41,654 bases of DNA from Bacteroidota bacterium (GTDB lineage: Bacteria > Bacteroidota > Ignavibacteria > Ignavibacteriales > Ignavibacteriaceae), in NCBI GenBank assembly GCA_021813585.1, contig JAKAJV010000013.1:1-41654 (forward strand), given 5' to 3'. The position numbers were made by a program, and so were the translations under genes. The notes beneath the pieces were generated by a model. It saw only the letters and a list, made by a program, of their open reading frames with translations, searched no databases and was not told where the DNA came from. Below, one piece after another: positions 26,553 through 35,782 of the stretch (position 1 is its first letter; every line of letters begins with the position of its first letter).

Positions 26553-28955
26553 ATGATCGGCAGTATTATTTTAACAATCGCGCTAGCAAGCAGTATAATT
26601 GCGATGGTAATGTATTACCTCAGTTACAGAGGTTACAATAATGCTTTAACATTCGGAAGGCTGGCATACCATACAATGGCTATGCTGGTAATTGTTGCAG
26701 CTGCATTATTGGAATATTTACTACTAACGCACCAGTACGGCTTCAAATATGTTTATGAATACAGCAGCAACGAACTTCCCAAGGGAATACTGATGGCAAC
26801 CTTTTGGGCCGGCCAGGAAGGCAGTTTTATGCTGTGGCTCTTATTAACCTCAATCGTCGGATTGATCCTTCAATCTTATGCTTCCAAGCGCGGAGACCTT
26901 GAGCCCAGAGTAATGTCTGTATTTGCTCTAGCCACATCGTTTATTCTCATCATGGTTTCTCCAATGTTCAAAAATCCGTTTGTATATATCTGGAGCGAGC
27001 CTATCTTTATCAGCATAAAAGATATAAATGCTTCGCTGGTTCATTTGCCTATAATCCAAAATTTTCTGTTCAGCGACGGTTCTTCCGGACAGGAATTTGT
27101 AAAAATGAATTCCAGCCTTTTCGGTATTTTAACTTCCAACGGAATACCGATTAAAGAATTTATAGTTAACGGAAGAGGCTTGAACCCGCAGCTTACAAAC
27201 TTCTGGATGCAAATTCATCCGCCTATTCTCTTCACCGGATTTTCGATGTCAACCGTTCCGTTCTGCTTTGCAATGGCAGCAATGATGAAGAACGATTACA
27301 AAGACTGGGTTAGACAGGCTTTTCCCTGGCTGCTGGCCACCGCAGGTATACTTGGATTGGGAATTATGCTCGGTGGCTACTGGGCATATGAAATGTTAGG
27401 CTGGGGTGGATACTGGGCATGGGACCCCGTTGAAAACTCGAGCTTAATACCCTGGCTGGTAGGAGTAGCGGGAATTCATACTCTGCTGGTTCAAAGGAAG
27501 AGCCAAGCCAAGGGAGACAACGTAGGCAAGTTTGCAAAGACGAACTTAATACTTGCAATAATGATGTACGTCCTGGTCATCTATAGTACCTTTTTAACAC
27601 GCAGCGGCGTTTTAGGCGACGCATCGGTTCACTCTTTTGTTAATCCGGGAACTATGGTCTATCTGTTTCTAGTAATATTTGTCGGAACCTTTCTACTGTT
27701 GGGGCTAGGCACTTTGGCTTACCGGTGGAAATTTTTAACGTTGCATGAAAAGTCTGAAGAAAACTTATTATCCAGGGAGCTGTCCTTATTCACTGCTGCA
27801 GTTGTATTATGCGCATCGGCTACGATAATTCTCGTCGGCACATCAGCTCCAATCTTCGGCCACTCGGTTGATGCTGCATTCTATAATCAAATGCATATCC
27901 CTATCGCTATAATTATCGGCTTGTTGAACGGCGGAAGCTTGCTGCTTAAATGGAAGACTACCAAGCCGCAGGAGCTGTTAAAAAAATCCTTGTTCTCCGT
28001 CTCAGCTACAATAATCGTAACAGCATTAATAATTGTACTGGGCGGGATAAGCGATGTTCTTGTTATGCTTTTAACTCTTACAACTACATTCGCTTTAATA
28101 GTTAATCTGGAGATTGCGGTTAAGATAATTCGCGGCAATAAGAAAATGCTCGGAGCTTATGTTTCTCACATAGGAATCGCTTTGTTTTTACTAGGTGTAA
28201 TCAGCTCTTCTATATACAGCCGCGAAAAGGATTTGGATCTTGTAAAGAACCAGACTAAAGATGCCTTCGGCTATCAAATGACATTTACAGGCTACCGATC
28301 AATTGATAACGATACTAAATATGCGTTCGATATAAATGTTAAAAAGGGAGATAAGGAATTTACAATAAGCCCGGTTATGTATATAAGCGATTTTAATAAC
28401 GGCTTAATGAGAGAACCGGCAATATTATCTATGCTTACAAAGGACTTTTACATTTCACCCCTCGGCTATGATAACGGCACATCCTCCGATCAAGCTACAC
28501 AGGGACAGACAATTTCTTTAAATCTCGGAGATGAAACTAATTTTGACGGGGCCAAAATATCATACACTAATTTTGTAGCCCCGGATATGAGCGTAATGAC
28601 GAGCGGAGGAGATTTCCAGATGGGTGCCGATCTTACAGTTATGAAGGGTGGCAAAACATACAGTGTTGAGGCTCTAATGAAAAAGGAAGGAAGGGATGTT
28701 CACTTCGTTCCTATCGAGCTGAAGGATGCTAATCTAAAAATTCAGCTTCAAAAGATTGATCCTACATCAAAGAATGCTCAAATAATTTTCAGTAAGCTCA
28801 GCGGCGATAATACTGCTGTTTCGAAGCCAAAAGAAGTACTTTCAATTTCGGCAAGCACCAAACCGTTTGTAAACTTAGTCTGGTCCGGCGTTGTTATTAT
28901 GGTCTTCGGTTTCTTCATATCTGTTTCAAGGAGATTAAAGGAAAGCATAATTTAA
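26553..28955 (+). CDS. ccmF: Cytochrome c heme lyase subunit CcmF
   Basis: An 800-residue polytopic membrane protein that transfers heme from CcmE to apocytochromes. It begins with an uncharged membrane helix, and hydrophobic segments occupy most of the first 550 residues. The WWD signature GGYWAYEMLGWGGYWAWDPVENSSLIPWL lies at about 274-302. An external loop with histidines (LQFNPQ-like, here FWMQIHPPILFTGF) precedes it. A large soluble segment (about 560-770) follows before the last helix. At 800 residues it is longer than E. coli CcmF (about 650), the extra length lying in the C-terminal soluble domain. The strong terminator at 28978-29005 closes the cluster, so no ccmG or ccmH follows. 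Confidence 0.95.
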   Translation: MIGSIILTIALASSIIAMVMYYLSYRGYNNALTFGRLAYHTMAMLVIVAAALLEYLLLTHQYGFKYVYEYSSNELPKGILMATFWAGQEGSFMLWLLLTSIVGLILQSYASKRGDLEPRVMSVFALATSFILIMVSPMFKNPFVYIWSEPIFISIKDINASLVHLPIIQNFLFSDGSSGQEFVKMNSSLFGILTSNGIPIKEFIVNGRGLNPQLTNFWMQIHPPILFTGFSMSTVPFCFAMAAMMKNDYKDWVRQAFPWLLATAGILGLGIMLGGYWAYEMLGWGGYWAWDPVENSSLIPWLVGVAGIHTLLVQRKSQAKGDNVGKFAKTNLILAIMMYVLVIYSTFLTRSGVLGDASVHSFVNPGTMVYLFLVIFVGTFLLLGLGTLAYRWKFLTLHEKSEENLLSRELSLFTAAVVLCASATIILVGTSAPIFGHSVDAAFYNQMHIPIAIIIGLLNGGSLLLKWKTTKPQELLKKSLFSVSATIIVTALIIVLGGISDVLVMLLTLTTTFALIVNLEIAVKIIRGNKKMLGAYVSHIGIALFLLGVISSSIYSREKDLDLVKNQTKDAFGYQMTFTGYRSIDNDTKYAFDINVKKGDKEFTISPVMYISDFNNGLMREPAILSMLTKDFYISPLGYDNGTSSDQATQGQTISLNLGDETNFDGAKISYTNFVAPDMSVMTSGGDFQMGADLTVMKGGKTYSVEALMKKEGRDVHFVPIELKDANLKIQLQKIDPTSKNAQIIFSKLSGDNTAVSKPKEVLSISASTKPFVNLVWSGVVIMVFGFFISVSRRLKESII

Positions 28956-28977
28956 CTTGCTTAATCTATATTTTAAG

Positions 28978-29005
28978 GCCCGGTAAAATCCCGGGCTTTT
29001 TTTTT
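28978..29005 (+). terminator. Intrinsic terminator after ccmF
   Basis: A GCCCGG/CCGGGC stem with a 7-base loop is followed by nine T residues, 22 bp after the ccmF stop. On the minus strand the stem is followed by only a weak T run, so the element acts mainly on the + strand. Confidence 0.92.
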
Positions 29006-29033
29006 ATCAAATATAATTTAAAGAAGCTAAAGG

Positions 29034-30659
29034 TTAGCTGCGGCTGGCTAGTTTGCTTTTTGCTTTTTCCATCAATGGCAATAAAATGCTCTCATAATTT
29101 TTATCAAGCTTAATAGCCGCTTCGCAATCGTAAATTGTCTGTTTAAAATCCCACATTTCGAAACTAATTAGTGCTCTTAGAAAATATCCTTCGGTAAAAT
29201 TAGGATTGATGTTTAATGCGATTGAAATATCGTGTTCGGCATCCTTAAAGTTTTCCATATTCTTGTATGCCTTTGCCCGGTTAAAATATGCTATAACGCT
29301 TTTAGGATTTAATTTTATAGCTTTGGTAAAGTCCAGGCTTGCCCCGTAGTCATCTTTAGTTTCCAGTTTTATATATCCCCTAAACAAATAAGCGTTGAAG
29401 TAATCTGGATTTTGAAGCGCTGCGTTTATATCGGCCATTGCGCCGTGGTAGTCTTTCAATTTTTGTTTGGCTCTAGCGCGGAAATAAAATGTTTCCGGGT
29501 CCTTGGGATTAATTTCAACAGATTTTGACAGATTTATAATTGCATCGTTATACGCTTCCTGGTTGAATTTGTTAATGCCAATTAATTTATATGCTCTTCC
29601 GGAAGAAAAGCGGCCGGAAATTATTTTATCAAGATATTTATTCGAGGCTTCGATGTCCTTCATCTCGATGGTCAGTTCGGCAAGCTGAAAATAATTTTCC
29701 TCGTCATCCGGCGCTAGTTCGGCAGCTCTTGTAAAATCCTCAACTGCGCCTTCAAAGTCCATAAGCTTCCTCTTCAAATAGCCGCTTGCCCTAAATGCAT
29801 TAACGTTGTCAGGTTGGAGCGCTTGAACTTTTGCATAATCCAGAAGCGCTTCATCCGGCCTATCAAGCTCGGAATGTGCTTTTGCCCGTAGCAGATAGGC
29901 TTCGGAATAATTATTATTAATGGTTAATGATTGATTTAACAACTGAACAGCTTCATCAACTTTATTTAATTCGTATTTTATATTTGCCAGATTATAATAT
30001 GCGCTTTCAGCGCCAGGGTTAAATTCAATTGCGGTAACTAAATCCTTTTCAGCTTCCTTTATTTCCTTAAGCAAGAATTTTGCTACTCCCCGGCCTTCAA
30101 AGGCAAGGGCGTTGTTGGGCTTTATTTTAACGGCGGCATTAAAATCAATAATAGCCTGCTTATAATCTTTTAATTTTATTTTCTCCATCCCACGGCGCAC
30201 CAGGTAATCCGAATTTGTGGGATTTATTTCAATTGCGGTTGTAAGATCATATATAGCGGCTTCCGGTTCATTCATAAGCGATCTTATTTTTCCCCTTATA
30301 AAATAGGCCTCCGGGTCATTGTTAACTCTTTGCAGGTATCTGTTAATGTATGCTAATCCCTGCGGAAGCATTTTTAATTCAAGACAAATATCCCCAAGAT
30401 ACAGAAGAATTCTAGACTGGAAATTTTCATTAAGCTTTAGAAGAGTTTCAAAATCCGTTTTGGAATTAACCAGGTCGCTAACAGCCAGATATGAGAGAGC
30501 GCGGCCGTAATAGGCTTGTAATAGGCCGGCGTCAAGCGCAACAGCCTTTGAAAATTCTTGTATCGCCGAATTATATTCTTTCTGATTATAATAATCATTA
30601 CCCGCTTTTAAAATACTTTCGCATTCGTTCTTCGAAAAAACTTTTGAAAATAAACCCAT
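29034..30659 (-). CDS. Tetratricopeptide-repeat protein
   Basis: A 541-residue soluble protein made almost entirely of about 14 TPR units of 34 residues. Typical consensus elements recur: YNSAIQEFSKAVALDAGLLQAYYGRALSYL, EAAIYDLTTAIEINPTNSDYLVRRG, and DAIINLSKSVEINPKDPETFYFRARAK. There is no signal peptide or enzyme domain, so it is presumably a cytosolic scaffold. It begins MGLFSKVFSKNECESIL and ends KAKSKLASRS. It stands alone on the minus strand, with its stop 29 bp from the ccmF terminator. A TAAATTTG box lies 74 bp upstream of the ATG (30733-30740 on the given strand), but no matching -33 element supports it. No specific partner is known. Confidence 0.88.
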   Translation of the reverse strand: MGLFSKVFSKNECESILKAGNDYYNQKEYNSAIQEFSKAVALDAGLLQAYYGRALSYLAVSDLVNSKTDFETLLKLNENFQSRILLYLGDICLELKMLPQGLAYINRYLQRVNNDPEAYFIRGKIRSLMNEPEAAIYDLTTAIEINPTNSDYLVRRGMEKIKLKDYKQAIIDFNAAVKIKPNNALAFEGRGVAKFLLKEIKEAEKDLVTAIEFNPGAESAYYNLANIKYELNKVDEAVQLLNQSLTINNNYSEAYLLRAKAHSELDRPDEALLDYAKVQALQPDNVNAFRASGYLKRKLMDFEGAVEDFTRAAELAPDDEENYFQLAELTIEMKDIEASNKYLDKIISGRFSSGRAYKLIGINKFNQEAYNDAIINLSKSVEINPKDPETFYFRARAKQKLKDYHGAMADINAALQNPDYFNAYLFRGYIKLETKDDYGASLDFTKAIKLNPKSVIAYFNRAKAYKNMENFKDAEHDISIALNINPNFTEGYFLRALISFEMWDFKQTIYDCEAAIKLDKNYESILLPLMEKAKSKLASRS

Positions 30660-30829
30660 CTACTCTCCATAGCATTAAATACGCAGTTAAGTTACCATAA
30701 ATAATCCCGCAAAATTAAAATCAATATTGGCACAAATTTACCGCGAAGAAATATTTCTACACTCTATTATCGAATATCCCGTATTTTTTTTAACAGCAAC
30801 AGAGAATTTATTTATTCTTTATCGCTCAA

Positions 30830-31051
30830 ATTGGGGAAGGAAAGCATCAGCCAAGTTTTTGCATCTATTATAAATAAGATAAAATATGCAGCATGAGCCC
30901 CTGGATATTAATGGATTTTAGATTACCCAGAAAGCCGCTGCCTAGTATCCAAAACTTTTTTAACCGTAAAGGATTAATTTCCAACCGAAGAGAAAAAAAA
31001 GAAGCTTTTTATGTCTTGAAAGATTTTTACGACAGTTTCAAATCACACTGA
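30830..31051 (+). pseudogene. Remnant of a glycoside hydrolase family 2 gene (C-terminal end)
   Basis: The frame from 30878 to the TGA at 31049-31051 encodes DKICSMSPWILMDFRLPRK, then PSIQNFFNRKGLI and EKKEAFYVLKDFY, the C-terminal consensus of GH2 beta-galactosidase/beta-glucuronidase enzymes. No start codon plus catalytic domain precedes it. Just upstream, another frame reads KESISQVFASIINKIKYAA before a TGA, resembling the helix that normally precedes this end, so a frameshift separates the two. The catalytic barrel is missing altogether. The 5' limit given is approximate. A small 52-residue ORF beginning at 30893 could still be translated, but I read it as debris. The 595-bp gap between the TPR gene and the response regulator otherwise holds nothing recognisable. 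Confidence 0.78.
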
Positions 31052-31254
31052 AAATTAAAATTAAATTTTATATTTATTTTAAAGTTTCATATTCTCGTAG
31101 AGATTTTAACATTACTAAAGTTAAGTGGATTAACTTTTACAATCATAGTTTGTTTTTAGAACGGTGCTAAAGATTTTTTTATTCCTATTAGTTATTAATG
31201 CCAGGAAAGCATTATTTTTAAAGTGGTAATTCTATAAAATATTATGGGAGAGTA

Positions 31255-31629
31255 ATGCATAAAGCGTTAATAATAGAAGACGATGCCACAGTAAGGGGGT
31301 ATCTTAAAAGGATAATTCAACTTAAATTTTCATTTAATATTGCCGAAGCGGAAAACGGAAGTGAGGGATTGGAGGCGCTTCAAAAGTCAAAACCCGATAT
31401 TATTTTTTTAGATATCTCAATGCCCGTTATGAACGGAATAGAATTCCTTCAGAAAATAAAAGTCGAACCTGAATTTTCTTCAATACCTATACTTGTAATA
31501 ACAGCCCATAACGATAAGGACTCAATTCAGAAAATGATTGAGCTTGGCATTAGCGATTACATTTTAAAACCAATTAATCCTGAGATTACTTTCAACAGGA
31601 TTCAATCAGTTCTTAATAACATCCAATAA
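31255..31629 (+). CDS. Stand-alone response regulator receiver (CheY-like)
   Basis: A 124-residue single receiver domain with no output domain. The acidic pocket E8-D9-D10, phospho-acceptor D53 (IIFLDISMPVMNG), switch T83 (LVITAHN) and K105 (ILKPINP) are all present, so it should be phosphorylated in the usual way. GGGAG lies before the ATG. No histidine kinase is near. It is not clearly in an operon with the TonB-type receptor 209 bp downstream. Single-domain receivers act by protein-protein contact, and the target cannot be told from here. Confidence 0.93.
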   Translation: MHKALIIEDDATVRGYLKRIIQLKFSFNIAEAENGSEGLEALQKSKPDIIFLDISMPVMNGIEFLQKIKVEPEFSSIPILVITAHNDKDSIQKMIELGISDYILKPINPEITFNRIQSVLNNIQ

Positions 31630-31838
31630 AATTATTTCCGTTAAAGCTCATTTAGAGTTTAAGAGTATTTCATCCCATAAAAAAATTTCTTCCGGACCAA
31701 CATCAAAACTATTGGCCGTATACATATCTTATTTACCGCCCGTCATTACAGCAAGAGAACATTAAACTACCTTCGATAGCGCAGTGTCAAAGAGTCGAAT
31801 TAAAAATAAAAAATATTGTGAATTTTTACGGAGAGAAT

Positions 31839-34301
31839 ATGAATAAATATTTTATTTTATCGTTAATTATTTTGATGAATATGATCTTGTTCGGACAAGA
31901 TGATAGGCGTGAAATTAACAGGGGAAGTTTTACCGGAACAATTAAAGGGAAGGTTATCGATTCTTCTACAAACAAACCTATAGACTATGCAAATGTTACT
32001 TTATTTAGAGCAAGCGACTCAACAACAGCCACAGGAGGAATATCCAACGAGAAAGGAGAATTCCAAATTGGCGATATTAGACCGGGTAATTATTTTGCAA
32101 AAGTTTCTTTTATCGGGTATAAGACAAATGTAATTAAAAACATTTCGATCACCCAGCAAAATAAAACATTGGAGCTGGGTATTATAAAAATTTCTTCTAC
32201 TTCAATTAAAATGGGCGCTGTAGTTGTTAAAGGCAGCAGCGATATGGTAGTAACAAACCTTGACAAACAAGTTATAAATGTTGAAAAAGATCTCTCAAGC
32301 GCAGGCGGCACCGCACTGGATGTTATGCAGAACATCCCCGCTCTTACTGTCGATATCGACGGGAATATTAGTCTTAGAGGCAACAGCAATGTAACTATTT
32401 TAATTGACGGCAAGCCGACCGGCCTAGCGGGATTGAACAGCAGCGACGTTCTTACAAGCATACCTGCCAGTTCCATAAAGTCTGTAGAGCTTGTAACTAA
32501 TCCTTCCGCAAAATATGACCCTGACGGGACAGCCGGGATAATCAATATCGTATTAAAGAAAAGGACAAATCTAGGATTTAACGGCATCTTTAATTTGAAC
32601 GCAGGCACCGGTGATAAATATACCGGCGGTACTAACTTTAATTATAGGACCGGTGATTTAAATTTCTTCGGCGATATAGCCGGCAGAATTTTTCAGTTTA
32701 ACAGAACAGGAATATCCAACAGGACGAATTTTCTTCAAAGCGGTACATCGTATCTAAACCAGAACTCTTCATCCGGATACAATTTTAATATGGCTAATAT
32801 AAATTTAGGCTCCGAGTATTTATTCGACGATTACAATACGCTATCATTATCCGTACAGTATAGAAAGTTTCATGTAAATAATTCCGGCGGAATAAACAAT
32901 TATTTATTAAACGACCAGTCCTCGCTTCAAAATTATTTTATCGATAACAGCACCGGCGATAGAAATGTTCATGCACTTAATTATACATTAAGCTATAAAA
33001 GAGATTTTGACCGGAAGGAACAGCAATTTACAGCTGATGTAATGTATAACGATATTTCGATGCAAAGCTTAGCCGGAACGGATTACAATTATTTCACAAT
33101 CAACGGCAATCCGGCCAATATTCCTCCCTCACAGATAAACAATACTTACGATAACGGCCACAAGGAATTTATTGTGCAGTCCAATTACATTCAGCCGTTT
33201 GATGATAATAACAGGCTGGAAGCAGGATTCAAAAGCTCGTTCAGCGATTTAGGAATGAATTATAACTTTTATAATTTTGATCCGTCGTTAAACGAATGGA
33301 CAAACAATTACTTAAGAAGCAACAACTTCGACTATAAAGAGCAAATACACGCCGTCTACGGAATTTATACCGGCGGAATCGGAAATCTTAAATATCAGGC
33401 CGGAGTAAGAGCAGAAGATGCAATTACAAATTCAAAGCTTATTACAAGCGGTGTTTCATATGATTCGAAATACTTCAGCCTTTACCCATCTTTTTATTTT
33501 GCCTATGATTTTACGCCGCTTGAAGAATTTAAAATAAGCTACAGCAGAAGGGTAGATAGACCGAAGCCCTGGCAGTTGAATCCGTTTACAAATTATTCCG
33601 ACTCGCTGAATCTTACTTACGGTAATCCCGGTCTGCAGCCGGAATATACAAACTCCTACGAAATGGGATATAGTACCATCTTCTTCGACTTTAATATCTA
33701 TTCTTCGCTGTTCTTAAAGCAGACCAGCGGCTTAATTACCCAAATAAGCACGCTTACAAATAATAATATAACTGAATCAACTTTTGAAAATGTATCGAGT
33801 GAAAAAAACTACGGTATAGAGCTGGTTGCCAACGGAAGTCTGTTTAAATGGTGGAGATTAAACGCAAATGCTTCCTACTTTAGAGCCGATATCACCGATC
33901 CAATTTTAGTTACCGGCACTTCAAATTACAGCTATAGCTGGACCGGCAGAATAAATTCTACTTGGATGCTTGATAAGACTCTATCACTGCAAATATCTTC
34001 TACATACAATTCGCCGGTAGTAAGACCTCAAGGCAGAACAGATGCAATTTATTTTACAGACGTTGCCGTTAAAAAGGACTTCCTGGATGGCAGACTTTCG
34101 GCTACGTTAAGGCTAAGTGATATTTTCAATACAATGAAATACAGCTCTGAAACTTATGGGAACGGCTTTACCCTATTCAATACAGGACAGAGAGATTCGC
34201 GTATTCTTTATTTAGGGATTACTTATAACCTTAATAACTTTAAGCAGCAAAAAGATAGGTCCAAGGACATTAATGTAGATGATGAAATGAACGCAGATTA
34301 A
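31839..34301 (+). CDS. TonB-dependent receptor-like barrel (CarboxypepD_reg, plug, OMP_b-brl_3)
   Basis: An 820-residue outer-membrane receptor. The start at 31839 is preferred over an upstream GTG because GGAGAG lies at the right distance and the signal peptide MNKYFILSLIILMNMILFGQ begins there. Domains in order are a carboxypeptidase-regulatory-like beta-sandwich (about 30-115, TIKGKVIDSSTNKPIDYANV), a TonB plug (about 125-230, with NIPALTVDIDGNISLRGNSNVTILIDGKP and NPSAKYDPDGTAGIINIVLKK), and a barrel of the OMP_b-brl_3 type. The closing strand ends in YLGITYNLNNF, followed by a charged tail. There is no SusD partner, so a glycan-uptake pair is not supported. The ligand is unknown. Confidence 0.88.
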   Translation: MNKYFILSLIILMNMILFGQDDRREINRGSFTGTIKGKVIDSSTNKPIDYANVTLFRASDSTTATGGISNEKGEFQIGDIRPGNYFAKVSFIGYKTNVIKNISITQQNKTLELGIIKISSTSIKMGAVVVKGSSDMVVTNLDKQVINVEKDLSSAGGTALDVMQNIPALTVDIDGNISLRGNSNVTILIDGKPTGLAGLNSSDVLTSIPASSIKSVELVTNPSAKYDPDGTAGIINIVLKKRTNLGFNGIFNLNAGTGDKYTGGTNFNYRTGDLNFFGDIAGRIFQFNRTGISNRTNFLQSGTSYLNQNSSSGYNFNMANINLGSEYLFDDYNTLSLSVQYRKFHVNNSGGINNYLLNDQSSLQNYFIDNSTGDRNVHALNYTLSYKRDFDRKEQQFTADVMYNDISMQSLAGTDYNYFTINGNPANIPPSQINNTYDNGHKEFIVQSNYIQPFDDNNRLEAGFKSSFSDLGMNYNFYNFDPSLNEWTNNYLRSNNFDYKEQIHAVYGIYTGGIGNLKYQAGVRAEDAITNSKLITSGVSYDSKYFSLYPSFYFAYDFTPLEEFKISYSRRVDRPKPWQLNPFTNYSDSLNLTYGNPGLQPEYTNSYEMGYSTIFFDFNIYSSLFLKQTSGLITQISTLTNNNITESTFENVSSEKNYGIELVANGSLFKWWRLNANASYFRADITDPILVTGTSNYSYSWTGRINSTWMLDKTLSLQISSTYNSPVVRPQGRTDAIYFTDVAVKKDFLDGRLSATLRLSDIFNTMKYSSETYGNGFTLFNTGQRDSRILYLGITYNLNNFKQQKDRSKDINVDDEMNAD

Positions 34302-35641
34302 TGATAATTTAACGAACTTCCCCCGATAAATTCGCGTAGTACGGAATCGCCGGGAATGGGCGAAGTATCCGCAACCGGTTCAATAGCTTCCAGCATTTCC
34401 TTTATTCTAGCAGCACGTTTGTATGCGTCTTCTCTTAAAGGATCGTTTGCATATTTTCTCTCCCACTCGGTAAACTGGGATAAAAGGAGAGGTCTGTAAA
34501 TCGGCACTTCGAACGGCATCGATGTATTAACGATATAGTCGGCGCTGTTGCAATACGGCAAAATATTCCTTTTCTCGGATGACCTGACATAATGCCAGTG
34601 CAGCAATGTTTGTTCGGGGTTATAGGCCCGGAAGGCCGAATCACGCAGCATACGCCTGATCAAACGTAAATCCGTCCAGCGTATGTACTCATTATTATTT
34701 TGCTTCATCTGCAGCAAAGGCTCCAGATAGAGTTTGAATTTTTGTGAAGCCGGGATTTCTATGCTGAACTCGGGATACAAGCCGTGCAGGCTGTCAATCA
34801 AAAGTACTTCGTTCTTATGTATCTGCATTGGCGTTCTATCGAGAAATCTTTTTCCGGTTTTAAAATCATAGAACGGAATTTTTACTTCTTCGCCGGCAGC
34901 AAGTTTTTTTAAGTGAATATTTATCAACTCAAGATCAAGCGCCTGCGGCGTTTCAAAATCGTAGTCTCCGAACTCATCTTTAGGATGCAGCTCGAGATCA
35001 AAGAAATAATGATCAACAACCAGTGGGACAAAGCTCATCCCCATTTTCTTCAAGCGCTGTTCCAGCTTTAGCGTAGTAGTTGTTTTGCCCGAAGAAGAAG
35101 GTCCGCTTACCATTACCATCTTAAGATCGTTAGCCCTTCCCTTAATCAGCTCTGCAGCAGTATCCAACTGTATTTCATAAGCAGTCTCCGATTCATGTAC
35201 AATCTGCGGAAAATCTCCTTTGCGAATTCTTTGATTGACCGATTCAATAGTGTGGAGGTTATGGGAAACAGCCCAATCTAGCGAGCGCCAGACCTTTGCC
35301 CACGGAATAAATTCAGAAGGCTTTGAAAAGTGCATCGAATCGGACTGCCTTCTGCGCGCTGCTTCCTCCCTGTAAAGGATATATTCTTTAGCTACTTTTG
35401 CATGACCGTTTTCTATAAGCACCTTCTCAACAACGTCCTGTATTTCTTCTATGTGAGGCTTATAGCCCTCTTCAAATTTTTCTTCCAGAACTGCAATAAC
35501 TTGCTTGCTCAGCTCTTCGGCTTTTTCTTTATCCCGCCCGCCAACCGCAACAGCGGCTCTGTATATTGCGTTTGTTATTCTGTCTGGATTAAACGGTACA
35601 ACCGCTCCTGTCCTCTTAATTACAAATTTTAATTTGTACAT
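34298..35641 (-). CDS. ATP-cone and uridine-kinase-like P-loop fusion protein
   Basis: A 447-residue protein with two parts. Residues 3-95 are an ATP-cone (VIKRTGAVVPFNPDRITNAIYRA, ending VAKEYILYREEA), the nucleotide-sensing module usually found on ribonucleotide reductases and NrdR. The rest is a P-loop kinase of the uridine kinase/phosphoribulokinase type: SGPSSSGKTTTT at about 179-190, VDHYFFDLELHPKDEFGDYDFETPQALD (about 210-237) and VLLIDSLHGL (about 284-293). The kinase part has the acidic uridine-kinase-like substrate loop. I chose the ATG at 35641; a GTG sits one codon upstream. Its 3' end overlaps the receptor gene by 4 bp. An allosteric nucleoside kinase is inferred; the substrate is unproven. 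Confidence 0.85.
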   Translation of the reverse strand: MYKLKFVIKRTGAVVPFNPDRITNAIYRAAVAVGGRDKEKAEELSKQVIAVLEEKFEEGYKPHIEEIQDVVEKVLIENGHAKVAKEYILYREEAARRRQSDSMHFSKPSEFIPWAKVWRSLDWAVSHNLHTIESVNQRIRKGDFPQIVHESETAYEIQLDTAAELIKGRANDLKMVMVSGPSSSGKTTTTLKLEQRLKKMGMSFVPLVVDHYFFDLELHPKDEFGDYDFETPQALDLELINIHLKKLAAGEEVKIPFYDFKTGKRFLDRTPMQIHKNEVLLIDSLHGLYPEFSIEIPASQKFKLYLEPLLQMKQNNNEYIRWTDLRLIRRMLRDSAFRAYNPEQTLLHWHYVRSSEKRNILPYCNSADYIVNTSMPFEVPIYRPLLLSQFTEWERKYANDPLREDAYKRAARIKEMLEAIEPVADTSPIPGDSVLREFIGGSSLNYH

Positions 35642-35782
35642 CACTATGCCTACCGGTAATAGATTAAAACAATCAAGATTTCAATTTCCAAATTAATCTA
35701 TGTAAATGTTTTTTCAAATTATAAATCACTTATATTTTCTACGCATTCATCTTTCGCTAATGAATGTTTAATTGTGAAATGA

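Noticed and set aside
31839-34301. SusC-type glycan receptor of a polysaccharide utilisation locus
   Set aside because: No SusD gene follows, and the barrel is of the OMP_b-brl_3 type. The GH2 remnant upstream is too decayed to support a locus.
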